This document shows positions 15,701 to 25,300 of a stretch of DNA of 36,230 nt, in pieces; within the stretch, counting starts at the first letter, position 1, and the number at the start of each line of letters is the position of its first letter. A program made the translations under genes and the position numbers. Where the stretch lies: positions 1 to 36,230 of the IMG/VR virus record IMGVR_UViG_3300020472_000079; one strand, 5' to 3'. The notes below the pieces were generated by a model. The model did no database searches. It was not told the DNA's origin and saw only the letters and a list, made by a program, of their open reading frames with translations. The DNA is from a virus.

Positions 15701-17141
15701 TGCTAATGCTTCCTTTACTATTACTAGTGGAGATGTAAAATTTTCTCCTGATGGTAAGAAGATAGAAGGTACTGGATCTGCTACTTTAGTATTGTCATGG
15801 AACGATAATCCAAGAACTGCAGGTGTTGCTATAGAAAGTATTACTCTTAGTGGTAAGACATGGACAAGAAGTGGAAGAAGTGGTAGCCAAACTCATGTTA
15901 TTGATATGGGTGCTGCTTCTGTAGAAACTGCTGGATCTACTGCGGGTGGAACTTCTAAAGATGGTGTGAGTTATACTGGACCAGAATTAGCAACTTATAC
16001 TAGTGGAGAGTTAGGTGCTGCATTAACTCCAAAATGGGATTTTACTGGTGATGCTAAGATTGATAATGAAAATTATCGTTCTAATTATATGGATAAGGCA
16101 TGGACTTCGACATGGAGTAGTGTTGAGTTTCCTGAGGATGGACAATATCAGATTCAATGTATGGTTGATGATACATTAAGTATAAAATTAGATGGTGTTG
16201 AGATAGCAAAAACTTTTATAGGAGAAAATCTTATTCCAGGTCAAAATTATAGAGTATCTCCAGTAAAGACAGTAACCTTTAATGCTATTAAAGGAAAGAG
16301 AACCTTAAGTGCTACTTATACTAATATTCCAGGAAATCAAGGTAGTACTTTTTATACTAATCCTGTACATTTTTCTTTTAAAATTACAAGGAAAATAAAT
16401 GTTGGTAGTGGAAATAGTAGATCATGGGTTGATAATCCCATTGGTATATCTGCTGTTCTTATTCCACCTCCATGTCCTAAGGTAGTATCTGGAAAGGGTA
16501 CTGTTACTAAGGTTATAGTAGATGATCCTGGAAATGGATTCCCTAAACCTGATGGTGATGGTTATCCTGTGGGTCTTGGTTTATCTGCCATAAACATTAC
16601 TGATTGTGGAATAAACTATGATTGTAGTAAAGATAGATTGGTGATTGAACCTAGTAATGGTGCGAGTGCATCATTAATATGTGATAATTTTGGTAGAATT
16701 TCTGATGTAATTGTTGATGAACCTGGTCTTGGTTTTACTGAATGGCCTTCGATAAGAATTGAAAGAGATCCTGGTGTTGGAGCTCCAGATGATCAACCAA
16801 CTGGTGTTAACTTTGAGGCAGTTCCAGTTTTTGATATAATACGTGATCCTATTGTGGTAAATAGGGATAAGTTACTTCAAGTAACAGATTTAGTTGGTGT
16901 TAAACAAACTGGATATTATGAGGGAAGACCTTACTATGGTGCTGTTTTCTATAAAGATAATGTTCGTTATGCTGGTTGGTATGAAACTGTTGGAGAGTTA
17001 GTTCAGATCTATGATACTCTACAAGAGAGTATTGACGCTGAAGTTACTACACCTCAATCTGCGATCCTTAGACAGGGTAGTGATGTTTCTAGTAATGATC
17101 CTAAACTTAATATTCCAGGTACTCCTGAAAACTTAACTTAA
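12741..17141 (+). CDS. Large repeat virion protein with PA14-like modules
   Basis: A 1466-residue protein beginning five bases after the gp5-like gene. It has an N-terminal region with a GSIMAIDLVSGGFGF motif that recurs near the C-terminus. Four PA14-like segments follow, centred on FVWEEEFPYDGEY, IRWNNIKFPIDGNY, STWQQEIPYSGFY and STWSSVEFPEDGQY, each followed by a D-D/D-N core (for example QVDDNVTLHI). Three copies of a roughly 100-residue module start YVGLHGANKPIRV, YNGLHPANNPIRV and YVGLHPANKPIRV and contain K-x-x-ELKDG-x-G-x-D and SWNDR/NPRTAG. PA14 domains bind carbohydrate in other systems. I recall large VrlC-like proteins at this place in marine T4-like phages, but cannot verify this. 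A tail-tip or baseplate adhesin is inferred. Confidence 0.6.
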   Translation: MSEFNLFGPATKDQIRVAYISTERGLVDNVTVCEANSYAQLNPGTQFIFSNREFTKYMNINGVNKLTPDDMTPTQGCDGIEMTKECGPPQVFFSGGDGIGIKGNPIIGQDGSIMAIDLVSGGFGFQSPPHVEVKDNCGIGAGGNFRAELGDIAETVEYYDLEEDFEEYEICNAISDITAYGDVYGRRFGVNGEDLGVWEPKMYANFDNDPIRKEIVKYQQVLQEGTNPFWTTRKQSPLSLTGEKGTTRRVYNVDAPRAWGDFMNTYAVSPKPKSNASGSDFAGIPYTFVWEEEFPYDGEYIFRAQCDNKAELYFDNLPLSNFKIGFGGAAGHTLSAPESIKKTVKAGVHQIRVDLLNLPIMETIIEQEPVATDESTTKTVVYVGLHGANKPIRVTEDKKGIELKDGDGDDTNCSLRIKSGDLKFSDDGKSIIGPGTATIEMNWNDRPRTAGVAVEKITIAGTTWTQAGRSGTETHLVTIDAPPKPVVKSTKSQEMEISKVFNTIDYMNKANRPLWRTNVINKGGFINEYGVCPFDTRVTLDDNPYAGTHTIRWNNIKFPIDGNYDIGIQVDDNVTLHIEDPTRGTKETIRKIGFAGDTNTSTGKSNYVRNFLKGTYTITAELEQIPGGRFGFEPGVPAGFSKIIYNGLHPANNPIRVVNAGKKIELKDGHGNDANATLQITSGNALFSADGQKLEGSGEVRLAFSWNDRRTAGRAINSIRIGTATFKRSGTSGNSSHTVIVGNDLKGVNPMALAVNIETAFTAKQVISAKSWNENPMGIALTIDSPDPPIPQEKIPEAPGRCPRNPMWSTRHPNADQKWYPVRIEGWSSFLNRYAMSPVPPRADVSSDAGGTVFTSTWQQEIPYSGFYKLRAEVDDICRIYVNGVKQIDLSRRVDKIRGEKKFFIVGGDDVTAEIKVEVENYDTTVYETIDKKIFNTADWAVTKKQIIGGGSNSVDIPYVGLHPANKPIRVTSDGKKVELKDGHGDDANASFTITSGDVKFSPDGKKIEGTGSATLVLSWNDNPRTAGVAIESITLSGKTWTRSGRSGSQTHVIDMGAASVETAGSTAGGTSKDGVSYTGPELATYTSGELGAALTPKWDFTGDAKIDNENYRSNYMDKAWTSTWSSVEFPEDGQYQIQCMVDDTLSIKLDGVEIAKTFIGENLIPGQNYRVSPVKTVTFNAIKGKRTLSATYTNIPGNQGSTFYTNPVHFSFKITRKINVGSGNSRSWVDNPIGISAVLIPPPCPKVVSGKGTVTKVIVDDPGNGFPKPDGDGYPVGLGLSAINITDCGINYDCSKDRLVIEPSNGASASLICDNFGRISDVIVDEPGLGFTEWPSIRIERDPGVGAPDDQPTGVNFEAVPVFDIIRDPIVVNRDKLLQVTDLVGVKQTGYYEGRPYYGAVFYKDNVRYAGWYETVGELVQIYDTLQESIDAEVTTPQSAILRQGSDVSSNDPKLNIPGTPENLT

Positions 17142-17145
17142 AATT

Positions 17146-17808
17146 ATGTCAAAAATTATAGATAGATTACCTAATAAAGAAGGCACTGGTACTACCAAGG
17201 GTAATTATACTGCCAGTGGAATGGGTAATGATAAGGGTTCTATTGGGTTTGGTCAGATCCATGAGAAAGGTGATGTGACTGCAGGTGTTATGCTTAGGAC
17301 ACCGAATGGAAAACATTTCATGGCAATGGATATTGATGGTGAGAGACCAGGATGGACTACCTTTGCTGGACCAGGAAATTTTAGTATTGAAGCAGGAGAG
17401 AAGAGAAATAAGATAGATTCTGTTATAATGATCAATGCAAAGAATGGGGATATACAAATCATTGCTACTGATGGTAATATAAGAATGGAAGCAAACAATA
17501 TTGAATTGATTGCTAGAGGTGAGGGTGGAAGTGCTGGTAATATCACTTGTACTGCTACTGAAAGTTTTGTTGTTAAAGACACGAAGAAAATTTTATTAGA
17601 TTCTTCTAAACTTTTTACTCTTTCAACTACAGATGAAGGTGAAATAGTTGCCAAAGGAACACTTAGCATTTATAGTAGTATAATTATGGGTGTGACTGAT
17701 GCAGTTAGAAACAAAGGTGCAAAGAATACCAATCAAAAATATTGGGAGAAATGGAATGGTAATGTATTGCGAAGACGAGCAGATGCAGCTGCCGTCAATG
17801 ATCAGTAA
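17146..17808 (+). CDS. Beta-helical needle-like protein (gp5 C-terminal/VgrG type)
   Basis: A 220-residue protein. Residues 85-190 are a run of short alternating strands: MINAKNGDIQIIATDGNIR, then MEANNIELIARG, NITCTATESFVVKDTKK, and GEIVAKGTLSIYS. This is the repetitive 'G-x-I-x-I-x-A' pattern of the triple-stranded beta-helix in T4 gp5C and VgrG tips, which pierces the outer membrane. The N-terminal 80 residues (GFGQIHEKGDVTAGVMLRTP) could connect it to the OB-fold hub. It begins four bases after the large PA14-like protein and ends 18 bases before the next gene. I infer that this supplies the needle missing from the gp5-like protein. Confidence 0.7.
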   Translation: MSKIIDRLPNKEGTGTTKGNYTASGMGNDKGSIGFGQIHEKGDVTAGVMLRTPNGKHFMAMDIDGERPGWTTFAGPGNFSIEAGEKRNKIDSVIMINAKNGDIQIIATDGNIRMEANNIELIARGEGGSAGNITCTATESFVVKDTKKILLDSSKLFTLSTTDEGEIVAKGTLSIYSSIIMGVTDAVRNKGAKNTNQKYWEKWNGNVLRRRADAAAVNDQ

Positions 17809-17826
17809 TTAACGGAGGACAAATCA

Positions 17827-18624
17827 ATGACAATGAATTTCGATGATGCGAACATAGGTGGACAACTTATAGTTGGGAGTGGAGTATGGCCTGCTATTAA
17901 AGCAGCATGGAAGAGAATTAATGGTTCTATGGGAGTAGAGGGCCCTGCTGTTATTGGAGATCAAGAATCTTTTGCAGAGAATGAGGCAACTTTAATGGTT
18001 GCAAGGACTACTAATACTGATGAGGATTGTGATCCTGCAGATAGATCTTTACATGTTAAAGGTAATACTTTTTTAGAAGGTGATGATGGAACTGCTGATG
18101 CTTTGGTAGTTCAAGGTGATCAAACTATCAATGAAGGGAATCTTCATAATACTAATTTTTTAGCATGTACAGGACAAGGGGTTGCTTTAACAAATAGTAC
18201 AATTAACACTCAAGGATGGAAAGGATTTGATATTAAACACCCAACTAAAGAAAATTATAGATTGAGATATGTTTGTTTAGAAGGCCCTGAAGGTGGTGTA
18301 TATTACAGAGGAAGAGTTACTAATAATACTATAATACAACTTCCAGATTATTGGAAAGATTTGGTAGATCCTACATCAATTACTGTAAGTTTGACTGCTA
18401 TTGGAGCACATCAAGATCTTATTGTAAAAAGGGTAGAACCAACACAGATTCATTTACAATCTAAAAGTGGTATACCTATCAATGCTTTCTTCCATGTATT
18501 TGGTGCTCGTGCTGACGGTGAAAGACTTACTCCAGAATATGAAGGACAGACTCCACAAGATTATCCAGGAAAGAATGATCAGTATTCTATTGCTGGATAT
18601 CACTATGATAGAAGGACATTGTAA
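17827..18624 (+). CDS. Putative virion structural protein with HP-EGPE-type domain
   Basis: A 265-residue protein with a good ribosome site (GGAGG 17814-17818, eight bases before ATG). The N-terminal half has short strands that look fibre-like (SLHVKGNTFLEGDDGTADAL). The C-terminal half starts with GWKGFDIKHPTKENYRLRY and continues VCLEGPEGGVYYRGRVTN, a motif I know from many marine phage tail and fibre-associated proteins and similar to the region near the S74-type chaperone domains of fibres, although no S74 catalytic motif is visible. It closes the hub/needle group and is followed by a sigma70-type promoter. Probable baseplate or fibre component; no precise function assigned. Confidence 0.55.
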   Translation: MTMNFDDANIGGQLIVGSGVWPAIKAAWKRINGSMGVEGPAVIGDQESFAENEATLMVARTTNTDEDCDPADRSLHVKGNTFLEGDDGTADALVVQGDQTINEGNLHNTNFLACTGQGVALTNSTINTQGWKGFDIKHPTKENYRLRYVCLEGPEGGVYYRGRVTNNTIIQLPDYWKDLVDPTSITVSLTAIGAHQDLIVKRVEPTQIHLQSKSGIPINAFFHVFGARADGERLTPEYEGQTPQDYPGKNDQYSIAGYHYDRRTL

Positions 18625-18629
18625 TAAAC

Positions 18630-18658
18630 TTGACATTATCCTATAGATAGGATATAAT
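18630..18658 (+). promoter_or_regulatory. Consensus sigma70 promoter
   Basis: TTGACA (18630-18635) and TATAAT (18653-18658) are separated by exactly 17 bp: both hexamers and the spacing are perfect consensus for the host housekeeping sigma factor. Unlike the late boxes elsewhere, this would be recognised without phage factors. It precedes three small genes. A perfect palindrome fills the spacer. Confidence 0.9.
18637..18654 (+). promoter_or_regulatory. Palindrome in promoter spacer, possible operator
   Basis: TATCCTAT-AG-ATAGGATA is a perfect 8-bp inverted repeat with a 2-bp centre, covering most of the spacer and the first two bases of the -10 box. The placement suits a dimeric repressor that blocks polymerase. 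The protein is unknown. Confidence 0.65.
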
Positions 18659-18661
18659 AGC

Positions 18662-18865
18662 ATGAGTATGATGAGTGCTTGGATGGACGAAGAGTATTTA
18701 ATGAAATGTGTTGTTGATCCAGTTAAGAAAACATTTTATCTATATTCCAATGAAGGGGATACTAAGGAAGTAGTATGTGATAATACGGATCAGTTTATGA
18801 ATGTGTTGAGTTTAGTACGGGAAACTTGTCCTGAGGGAAGACTATCTTATGCTAACCCACTGTAG
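18662..18865 (+). CDS. Small protein of unknown function
   Basis: A 67-residue protein, not recognised. It contains AWMDEEYLMKCVVDPVKKTF and YLYSNEGDTKEVVCDNTDQF, suggesting a small beta-sheet domain followed by a helix (MNVLSLVRE). The start is uncertain: ATG codons lie at 18662, 18668, 18671 and 18683. The consensus promoter just upstream would begin transcription at about 18665, after the first ATG, so either a (near-)leaderless start at 18668/18671 or an internal start at 18683 is more likely from that promoter. It is the first of three small genes probably expressed at a different time from the surrounding structural genes. Confidence 0.65.
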   Translation: MSMMSAWMDEEYLMKCVVDPVKKTFYLYSNEGDTKEVVCDNTDQFMNVLSLVRETCPEGRLSYANPL

Positions 18866-18867
18866 GG

Positions 18868-18875
18868 TCTAAATA
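18868..18875 (+). promoter_or_regulatory. Late-promoter-like box upstream of the gene at 18897
   Basis: TCTAAATA, one mismatch from TATAAATA and identical to the box before gp26, ends 21 nt before the ATG. Confidence 0.5.
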
Positions 18876-18896
18876 TAGAAAATAGGCTTTAGTCCT

Positions 18897-19166
18897 ATGA
18901 AATACCGAATTGATACCAGATATTGCTGGTATAATCACAAGACACAAATTGTTTTAATGTATTTCATCAATCAAGTTCCTTTTACTTTTGAAGACCTTCC
19001 TCTAATTGCCAAAGATGATCCTGAGATAGTTGAAATTGCAGATAATGAAAGATCTTATGAGACAGAAGATTTGTATAAGGCATATCAATATCTTATGGCA
19101 GAGCAATGTCACCCTTTAGAATTTGAGTTAGAATTAGAAAACGCTGATTTACTTCCTGTAGATTAA
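18897..19166 (+). CDS. Small acidic protein of unknown function
   Basis: An 89-residue protein, not recognised. It begins MKYRIDTRYCWYNHKTQIVL, followed by a FTFEDLPLIAKDDPEIVEI segment and an acidic C-terminus (FELELENADLLPVD). No membrane segment or catalytic motif is seen. A late-type box lies 21 nt upstream, and its stop codon overlaps the start of the next small gene (TAATG), so the two are probably coupled. The function remains unknown; a host-modifying or regulatory role is possible given the distinct promoter arrangement of this island. Confidence 0.65.
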   Translation: MKYRIDTRYCWYNHKTQIVLMYFINQVPFTFEDLPLIAKDDPEIVEIADNERSYETEDLYKAYQYLMAEQCHPLEFELELENADLLPVD

Positions 19167-19318
19167 TGAATATTAAATTGTGGTATTCAAAAAGTATGCA
19201 ACAGTGGCGATGGACTTTGATGGATGATAATTTAGACCAAGCATCTGGTCAACAACCTGACCTTAGAGATGCTTTGGAAGAAATCGCCAAGATGGTGGAA
19301 CGATTTCAGTTGAAGTAA
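19166..19318 (+). CDS. 50-residue protein of unknown function
   Basis: A short ORF whose ATG overlaps the previous stop codon (TAATG). The product begins MNIKLWYSKSMQQWRWTLMD, continues through a polar linker, and ends in an amphipathic helix (LRDALEEIAKMVERFQLK). Support comes from the coupling signal and the coherent strand-turn-helix composition with four aromatic residues near the N-terminus. I recall small 'WYS...WRW' proteins in related phages, without a known role. It ends 57 bases before the next large gene. Confidence 0.6.
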   Translation: MNIKLWYSKSMQQWRWTLMDDNLDQASGQQPDLRDALEEIAKMVERFQLK

Positions 19319-19337
19319 ATAATGCCTTTCCTTGGAT

Positions 19338-19345
19338 GATAAATA
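19338..19345 (+). promoter_or_regulatory. Late-promoter-like box upstream of the 1983-residue gene
   Basis: GATAAATA, one mismatch from TATAAATA, ends 30 nt before the ATG at 19376. A second, weaker copy (AGTAAATA) lies at 19314-19321. Confidence 0.55.
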
Positions 19346-19375
19346 ATCCATAACAAGAACTATAATGCGAGTAAG

Positions 19376-22300
19376 ATGGGTCTCTCCAGATTAGATAATT
19401 TTCTGAAGTCAGCAAGAGGAACAATCCTCTATGTTAATCCAAATGATTTGGATGCTACAGATAGTATCGAAAACCAAGGTAATTCACTTACCCGTCCGTT
19501 TAAGACTATTCAACGTGCTTTGATAGAGGCATCTAGATTTTCCTATCAGAAGGGGTTAGATAATGACCGCTTTGGTAAGACTACTATTTTACTATATCCT
19601 GGAGAACATTTAGTAGATAATAGACCTGGTTATATTCCTACCGCTTCCAATACTTTCTTGTTAAGGAATGGAACCACATCAAATGACCTTCCTGCATATG
19701 ATTTAACAACTAATTTTGATCTAGAGACTGCTGATAATGAATTGTTTAAACTTAATAGTATATACGGTGGTGTTATAGTTCCCCGTGGTACTTCTATTGT
19801 TGGTTTAGACCTTAGAAAAACAAAGATAAGACCCAAATACGTTCCAAGTCCTACAAACGATAATATCGAGAGAACTGCACTTTTCAGAATTACTGGAGGA
19901 TGCTATTTCTGGCAGTTCTCAATGTTTGATGCCAATCCAAATGGCAAGTGCTATATTGATTATACTTCAAACGAATTTGTTCCTAACTTCTCTCACCATA
20001 AGTTAACATGTTTTGAATATGCTGATGGTGTTAATGCGGTTAGTATTAACGATACATTTAACACGTATGCTACAAGTCGTACTGACTTGGATATGTACTA
20101 TGAGAAGATTAGTCTTGTTTATGGACAATCTTCTGGTCGTGCAATTGAACCAGATTATCCATCTGCTGCAATTGATATTCAACCTAAGATTGATGAATAT
20201 CGTATTGTTGGTTCAACTGGTGAATCTACAGGAATTACAAGTATTAGATCTGGTGATGGTGTAACTCCAAATACAAGTATTACTGTTAGTACTTCTACTA
20301 ATATATCTGGATTAGATGTAGATACTCCATTCAGAGTCACTGGTATTACTGCTGCAGGATATAATGGACAATTTGTGGTTGCAGAAAGACCTGATAGTGA
20401 TGTCAATTCTTGGCCTGATGTTGTATATTCTGTTCAGAATGCTCCAACTGCAGCTCTTCCTGCTGCTACTGGATCTACACTAACTCTTTCTTCTGATACT
20501 GTTACTTCTGCTTCTCCATACATCTTTAACTGCTCATTAAGATCAGTCTATGGTATGTGTGGTATGACTGCTGATGGTGCAAAGGCAACTGGATTTAAGT
20601 CAATGGTCGTTGCTCAGTTTACGGGTATCGGTCTACAGAAAGATGATAATGCATTTGTTGTATATAATACAGATTCTCCTCCAACTGGTACATGGGATGA
20701 TAATACCGTTGCAGGTAATGAGAGTTTAAGTACTAATTCTAATGCAATAACAAAACCATCTTATAGAAACTATCATGTTAAAGTAATTAACAAATCAGTT
20801 ATTCAGGCAGTTTCTGTTTTTGCTATTGGATACTCAGAGCATTTTATAACTGAGAGTGGTGGTGATATATCTCTTACTAACTCTAACTCAAACTTTGGTG
20901 CCAAAGCATTGGTATCAATGGGATTTAGAGATGATTCATATACTCAAGATGATTATGGTTATATTACTCATATTATTCCACCAAAAGAACTTCCTCTTAC
21001 AGAAACTTCTGTAGAATTTGAAGCAATTGATGTAGGTTGGACTGTTGGTGTTGGTTCTACAGCTCATCTTTATCTTTATGGACAGAGTAATGCTGATGCA
21101 CCTCCAGAAAATGTATTAGAAGGATATAGAGTTGGTGCAAAGGCAGAAGATAAATTAAATGTTCTTATATCTTATGCTGGTACTGTAACTGAATATAATG
21201 CTCGCATAGTAATGCCTGATTCTGAATTCAGTGCAGAGAAGACTTCTACTGTTAAGAGAAGTATTGCTGGTATTAATAGTATTGGATCACGTAGTGATGG
21301 TAGTGTTGATAATGTTATAACCTTCACTGGAGATCATAGTTTCCTTTCAGGAGAATCAGTTCGTGTTATTGGTGATACAGGACAACTTCCTGATGGATTA
21401 GATGCAAATTCACTATATTATGCTATTCCTGTTAGTGGATATGGATCCAATCTTAAACTTGCTAAGACTAAGAACGAAGCAATCAATGGTACTGCTTTAA
21501 CAATTAATAATAAAGGTGGAGTTCTTAAAGTTGTTAGTAGAGTAGCAGATAAGAATTCTGGTGATATTGGACACCCAATTCAATATGATGTTACTAGAAG
21601 TAATTGGTATATTAATGTTGCTAGTGCTTCTTCTGGTAGTCCTGCCACTGATAATACTATCTTCTCTATTGATAGTGGACGTGGTGGTGTAGTTGGACTT
21701 GGATCTACAGCTCTTGGAGATGCAACATCTAGAACCTTTATCAGAAGAAAGAGTGATAATAGAAATTCTCTTGATACCATTTATCGTGCAAGATATGTAA
21801 TCCCACAGGATAATGGTGGAGTAATTGCAAGACCTCCTTCTGATGGATATATTATTCAGGAGTCTAATACTTCTATTGGATCAACCGATGGAGAGATTGC
21901 AACTTACTTTGGAAGTGGATCTTTAGGTAATGAGAATCAGCAACGTAACTTTAGATTTATTGCTGATGCACGTTGGGATGGGGATAATGTTTATGTAACA
22001 ACAGAACTTCCTCATGATCTTACTCAAGGATCACAAGTTGAGATTAATAATGTTACAAGTACTGTAAACCTAACAGGTATTGCTAATTCATCTTATAACC
22101 AGAAATTTACTGTTACAGGTATTTCTAGTGCAAAAACATTTGTAGTTGGATTAACAACTGATCCTGGAACCTTTAGTAATGATACTAGTTCTAGAACTAC
22201 TTCTCTTCCATACTTTAAAAAGAAACAATTTAGTAATACATACTATTCTTATAGAAGTGAAGAATCTCAGAAGTATGTTCCTGGAGATCAAGATGGTGTT

Positions 22301-25300
22301 TACTACTTAACATTAATAAATGCTTCTAATTCTCCAACAACTGCTCCATTTACTAACGAGAAATTCTCTCAACCAATAACAGAATTATATCCACAAACTC
22401 AAAGAGATAATCCTACTTCTGATCCAGCTGCAGCAGAGTGTTTTGCTAATAATAAGATAATTGGTGAAGTTACTATTAATGATCCTAAGAATAGTATTAC
22501 TAAGGAAACATTAAACAAATGGAATATTGATAATGTTATTGGTGTTGGTATTACTAATATCACATCAGCAACAGGACTTGCTCATACTATTACAACTGTA
22601 ATTGATCATGGATTAAATCGTATCACTCAAGTAAGTATTGCTAATAGTGGTGCTGGTTATGGATCTGGTACATCTGGAGACATTTATAATGCACGTTTAG
22701 TTTCTATTGGTTCTTCTATTACTGGTAAGAATGCAACTGCTAAATTAACCGTAGATGGTGCAGGTGGAATAACTGCTGTTAAGATCATGGATGGTGGTAG
22801 TGCCTATGGTATAGGTAATACTATGAATGTCGTTGGTGTAGGAACAACAACTGGATTCTCTCAGGCAGTATTACAAGTTACTGGTATTTACAATAATGTT
22901 AATGATGTAATTAGAATTTCTGGAGTAACCTCTGAATCCTTTGCTGGATATAATGACCTGTATAGAATCACAGGTATTGGAACAGTCGGGGTAGGTACGG
23001 ATAATGCTAGAACTATTAATGTTGCATCTGCATCTACAATTACTGGATTTACAACATCTGGTGTTGCTGCACAGTGTACTAATGCATTCTTATATCAAAC
23101 TGGTCAATGTAATCCAGTTAGTGCTTTAGCATATGATTATACTTCTGGTATTGCAACTATAACAACTTTAGAATCTCATGGATTTGGAGTTGATAAGAAA
23201 ATTAGAGTAGTTGGTGCTGCTCAGACACAATATAATGGTAGTTTCGTAGTTACTAAGAATATTAGTTTGACTAAATTTGCAGTCAACATGGGAACTGGTA
23301 CTACAGAACCAACTGCATCAGGCACTATTAAGGTATTCCATGAAGGATTTGGTTCCAATGATGGTGTCATTACTGAAAATAGTGAGAATTTAAGTGGTAG
23401 AATGGAATCAGTTTATGCTGGTATTACTACTACACTTTCTGCTGATATTTTAAATGCAACTACTGATGAGATTAATTTAAATAATATTAGTAATTGGAAT
23501 ATTAATATTGGTGATTATCTTACAATTGATGATGAAATTGTAAGAGTTAAGACTACAACTAATGGTGGAGCAGCTCCTACTGGTTCATCTAATCCACTAT
23601 ATGTTTTCCGTGGTGTTTTAGGAACTAGAGCAGTAGCACATGATGTTTCTAGTGTGATTAGAAAAGTTTATATTAATCCAATTGAACTTAGAAGACACTC
23701 TCTTATTCGTGCTTCTGGTCATACCTTTGAGTATGTTGGATTTGGTCCTGGTAACTACTCCACTGCATTCCCATCGAAGCAGAATAGAGAGATTACATTC
23801 ACTGAGGAATTACTAGCACAGTCTACTAAACAGTCTGGTGGTGTTAACTTCTACACTGGTATGAATGATCAGGGTACATCCTTTGCAGGTAATAAGAAGT
23901 TAAGCACTCTTACTGGTAAGGAAGAGATCTTTGATACTCCAGTACAAACTGTAACTGGTGAGGACATTTCTCAGATTCCTGGACTTAATGTTAGTGATGT
24001 AACTGAAATTAATATAAGTCGTTCACTTAAAGTGGAAGGTGGATCTGACAACAAGGTTATTTCTGAATTTAGTGGCCCTGTAGTTATTAACAATAAGGTT
24101 ACTTCAAATAATGTTGAAACAAATAACATCTTCTTACAAGGTGATGCAACAGTTTCTAGAAAATATACTGTTGGTATTTCAACCCCTTCTCTTGCAGGTA
24201 ACCCTGGTGATATTGTTTACTCTGCTAACCCTAATGAAGGTGGATATGTTGGTTGGGTCTATGCTGTAGAAAATGATTGGCGTAGGTTTGGTAATGTAAG
24301 TCTTAATAAAAATAATGATATCTATACCTTTGAACAGGTGGGTATCGGAACCACAACACCTGGATCAAATACATTCCAAGTCGGAATGGCATCATCTATC
24401 TTTGTTATTCAAGGTGATGGTGGTGTTGGTATTGGAACTGATGATGCTGCTGATTTTGCCTTACAGGTATACGGTAGTACGAATATTGTAGGAACATGTA
24501 CTGCAACCAAGTTTGTTGGTGATGGTTCAGACCTATCAAACTTAAGTGTTGCCAATGCTGGATGGACTAATGCAAGGAGTGGTACGGGTGTTACCTTTAC
24601 ATATAACACTTCCTTTGAAGCAAAAGGTCTGGTTGGTATAGGTACTTCACTTCCAACAGTTACCTTGGAAGCAGGTCATGTAGGAATGGGATCAACATCC
24701 TTAATCACACATGGTATTACTGATCTTAAGGGACAGTCAAAACTTAACCTAGTTAATGTTTCTGGTATTATTACTGCATCCTCGTTCGATTTACAGAGTT
24801 CTTCTGGTGATATCACTGCAGGAATTGTTACTACAACTAATTTGAATGTTGGAACTTCTAGCACAACATTAACTACCAGTTCTAATGCAATTGGTATTGG
24901 TACTGCTACGATTAGAGCTGGTGCTAAGTTAGATATTGAAGGTCATGCAAGATTTAAGACTTACTCTGAAAATTCTTATGCAACATCAAGTAGTTCTAAT
25001 GTCATAACAATTGACCTTGCTACTGCACAGACATTTACATTTACTACTAGTGAAGCAGTAAATCAATTTACTCTATTAAATATCCCTGATGGATCCACAT
25101 CATTTACAGTTAAGATTCTACAAGGATCTACTGCTTATGGTGTTGGTATAGATACCTTTAAGAACTCATCGGGATCTGCAATTCCAGTCTACTGGCCTGG
25201 AGGAACTATTCCTTATGTAACTAGGACTGCTGCTAAGACTGATATATACTCCTTTAAAATATTTGATGGTGGTAGTGCGACAAGTGCAGGTATGTACGGT

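Noticed and set aside
17827-18624. Peptidase S74 intramolecular chaperone domain
   Set aside because: The HP...EGPE...RG motif resembles sequences found near such domains, but no S74 catalytic serine/lysine pattern was recognised.
18882-18898. Small inverted repeat ATAGG...CCTAT before the gene at 18897
   Set aside because: Only 5 bp, no U-tract, and no sign of being more than chance in AT-rich sequence; a weak start-codon hairpin cannot be excluded.
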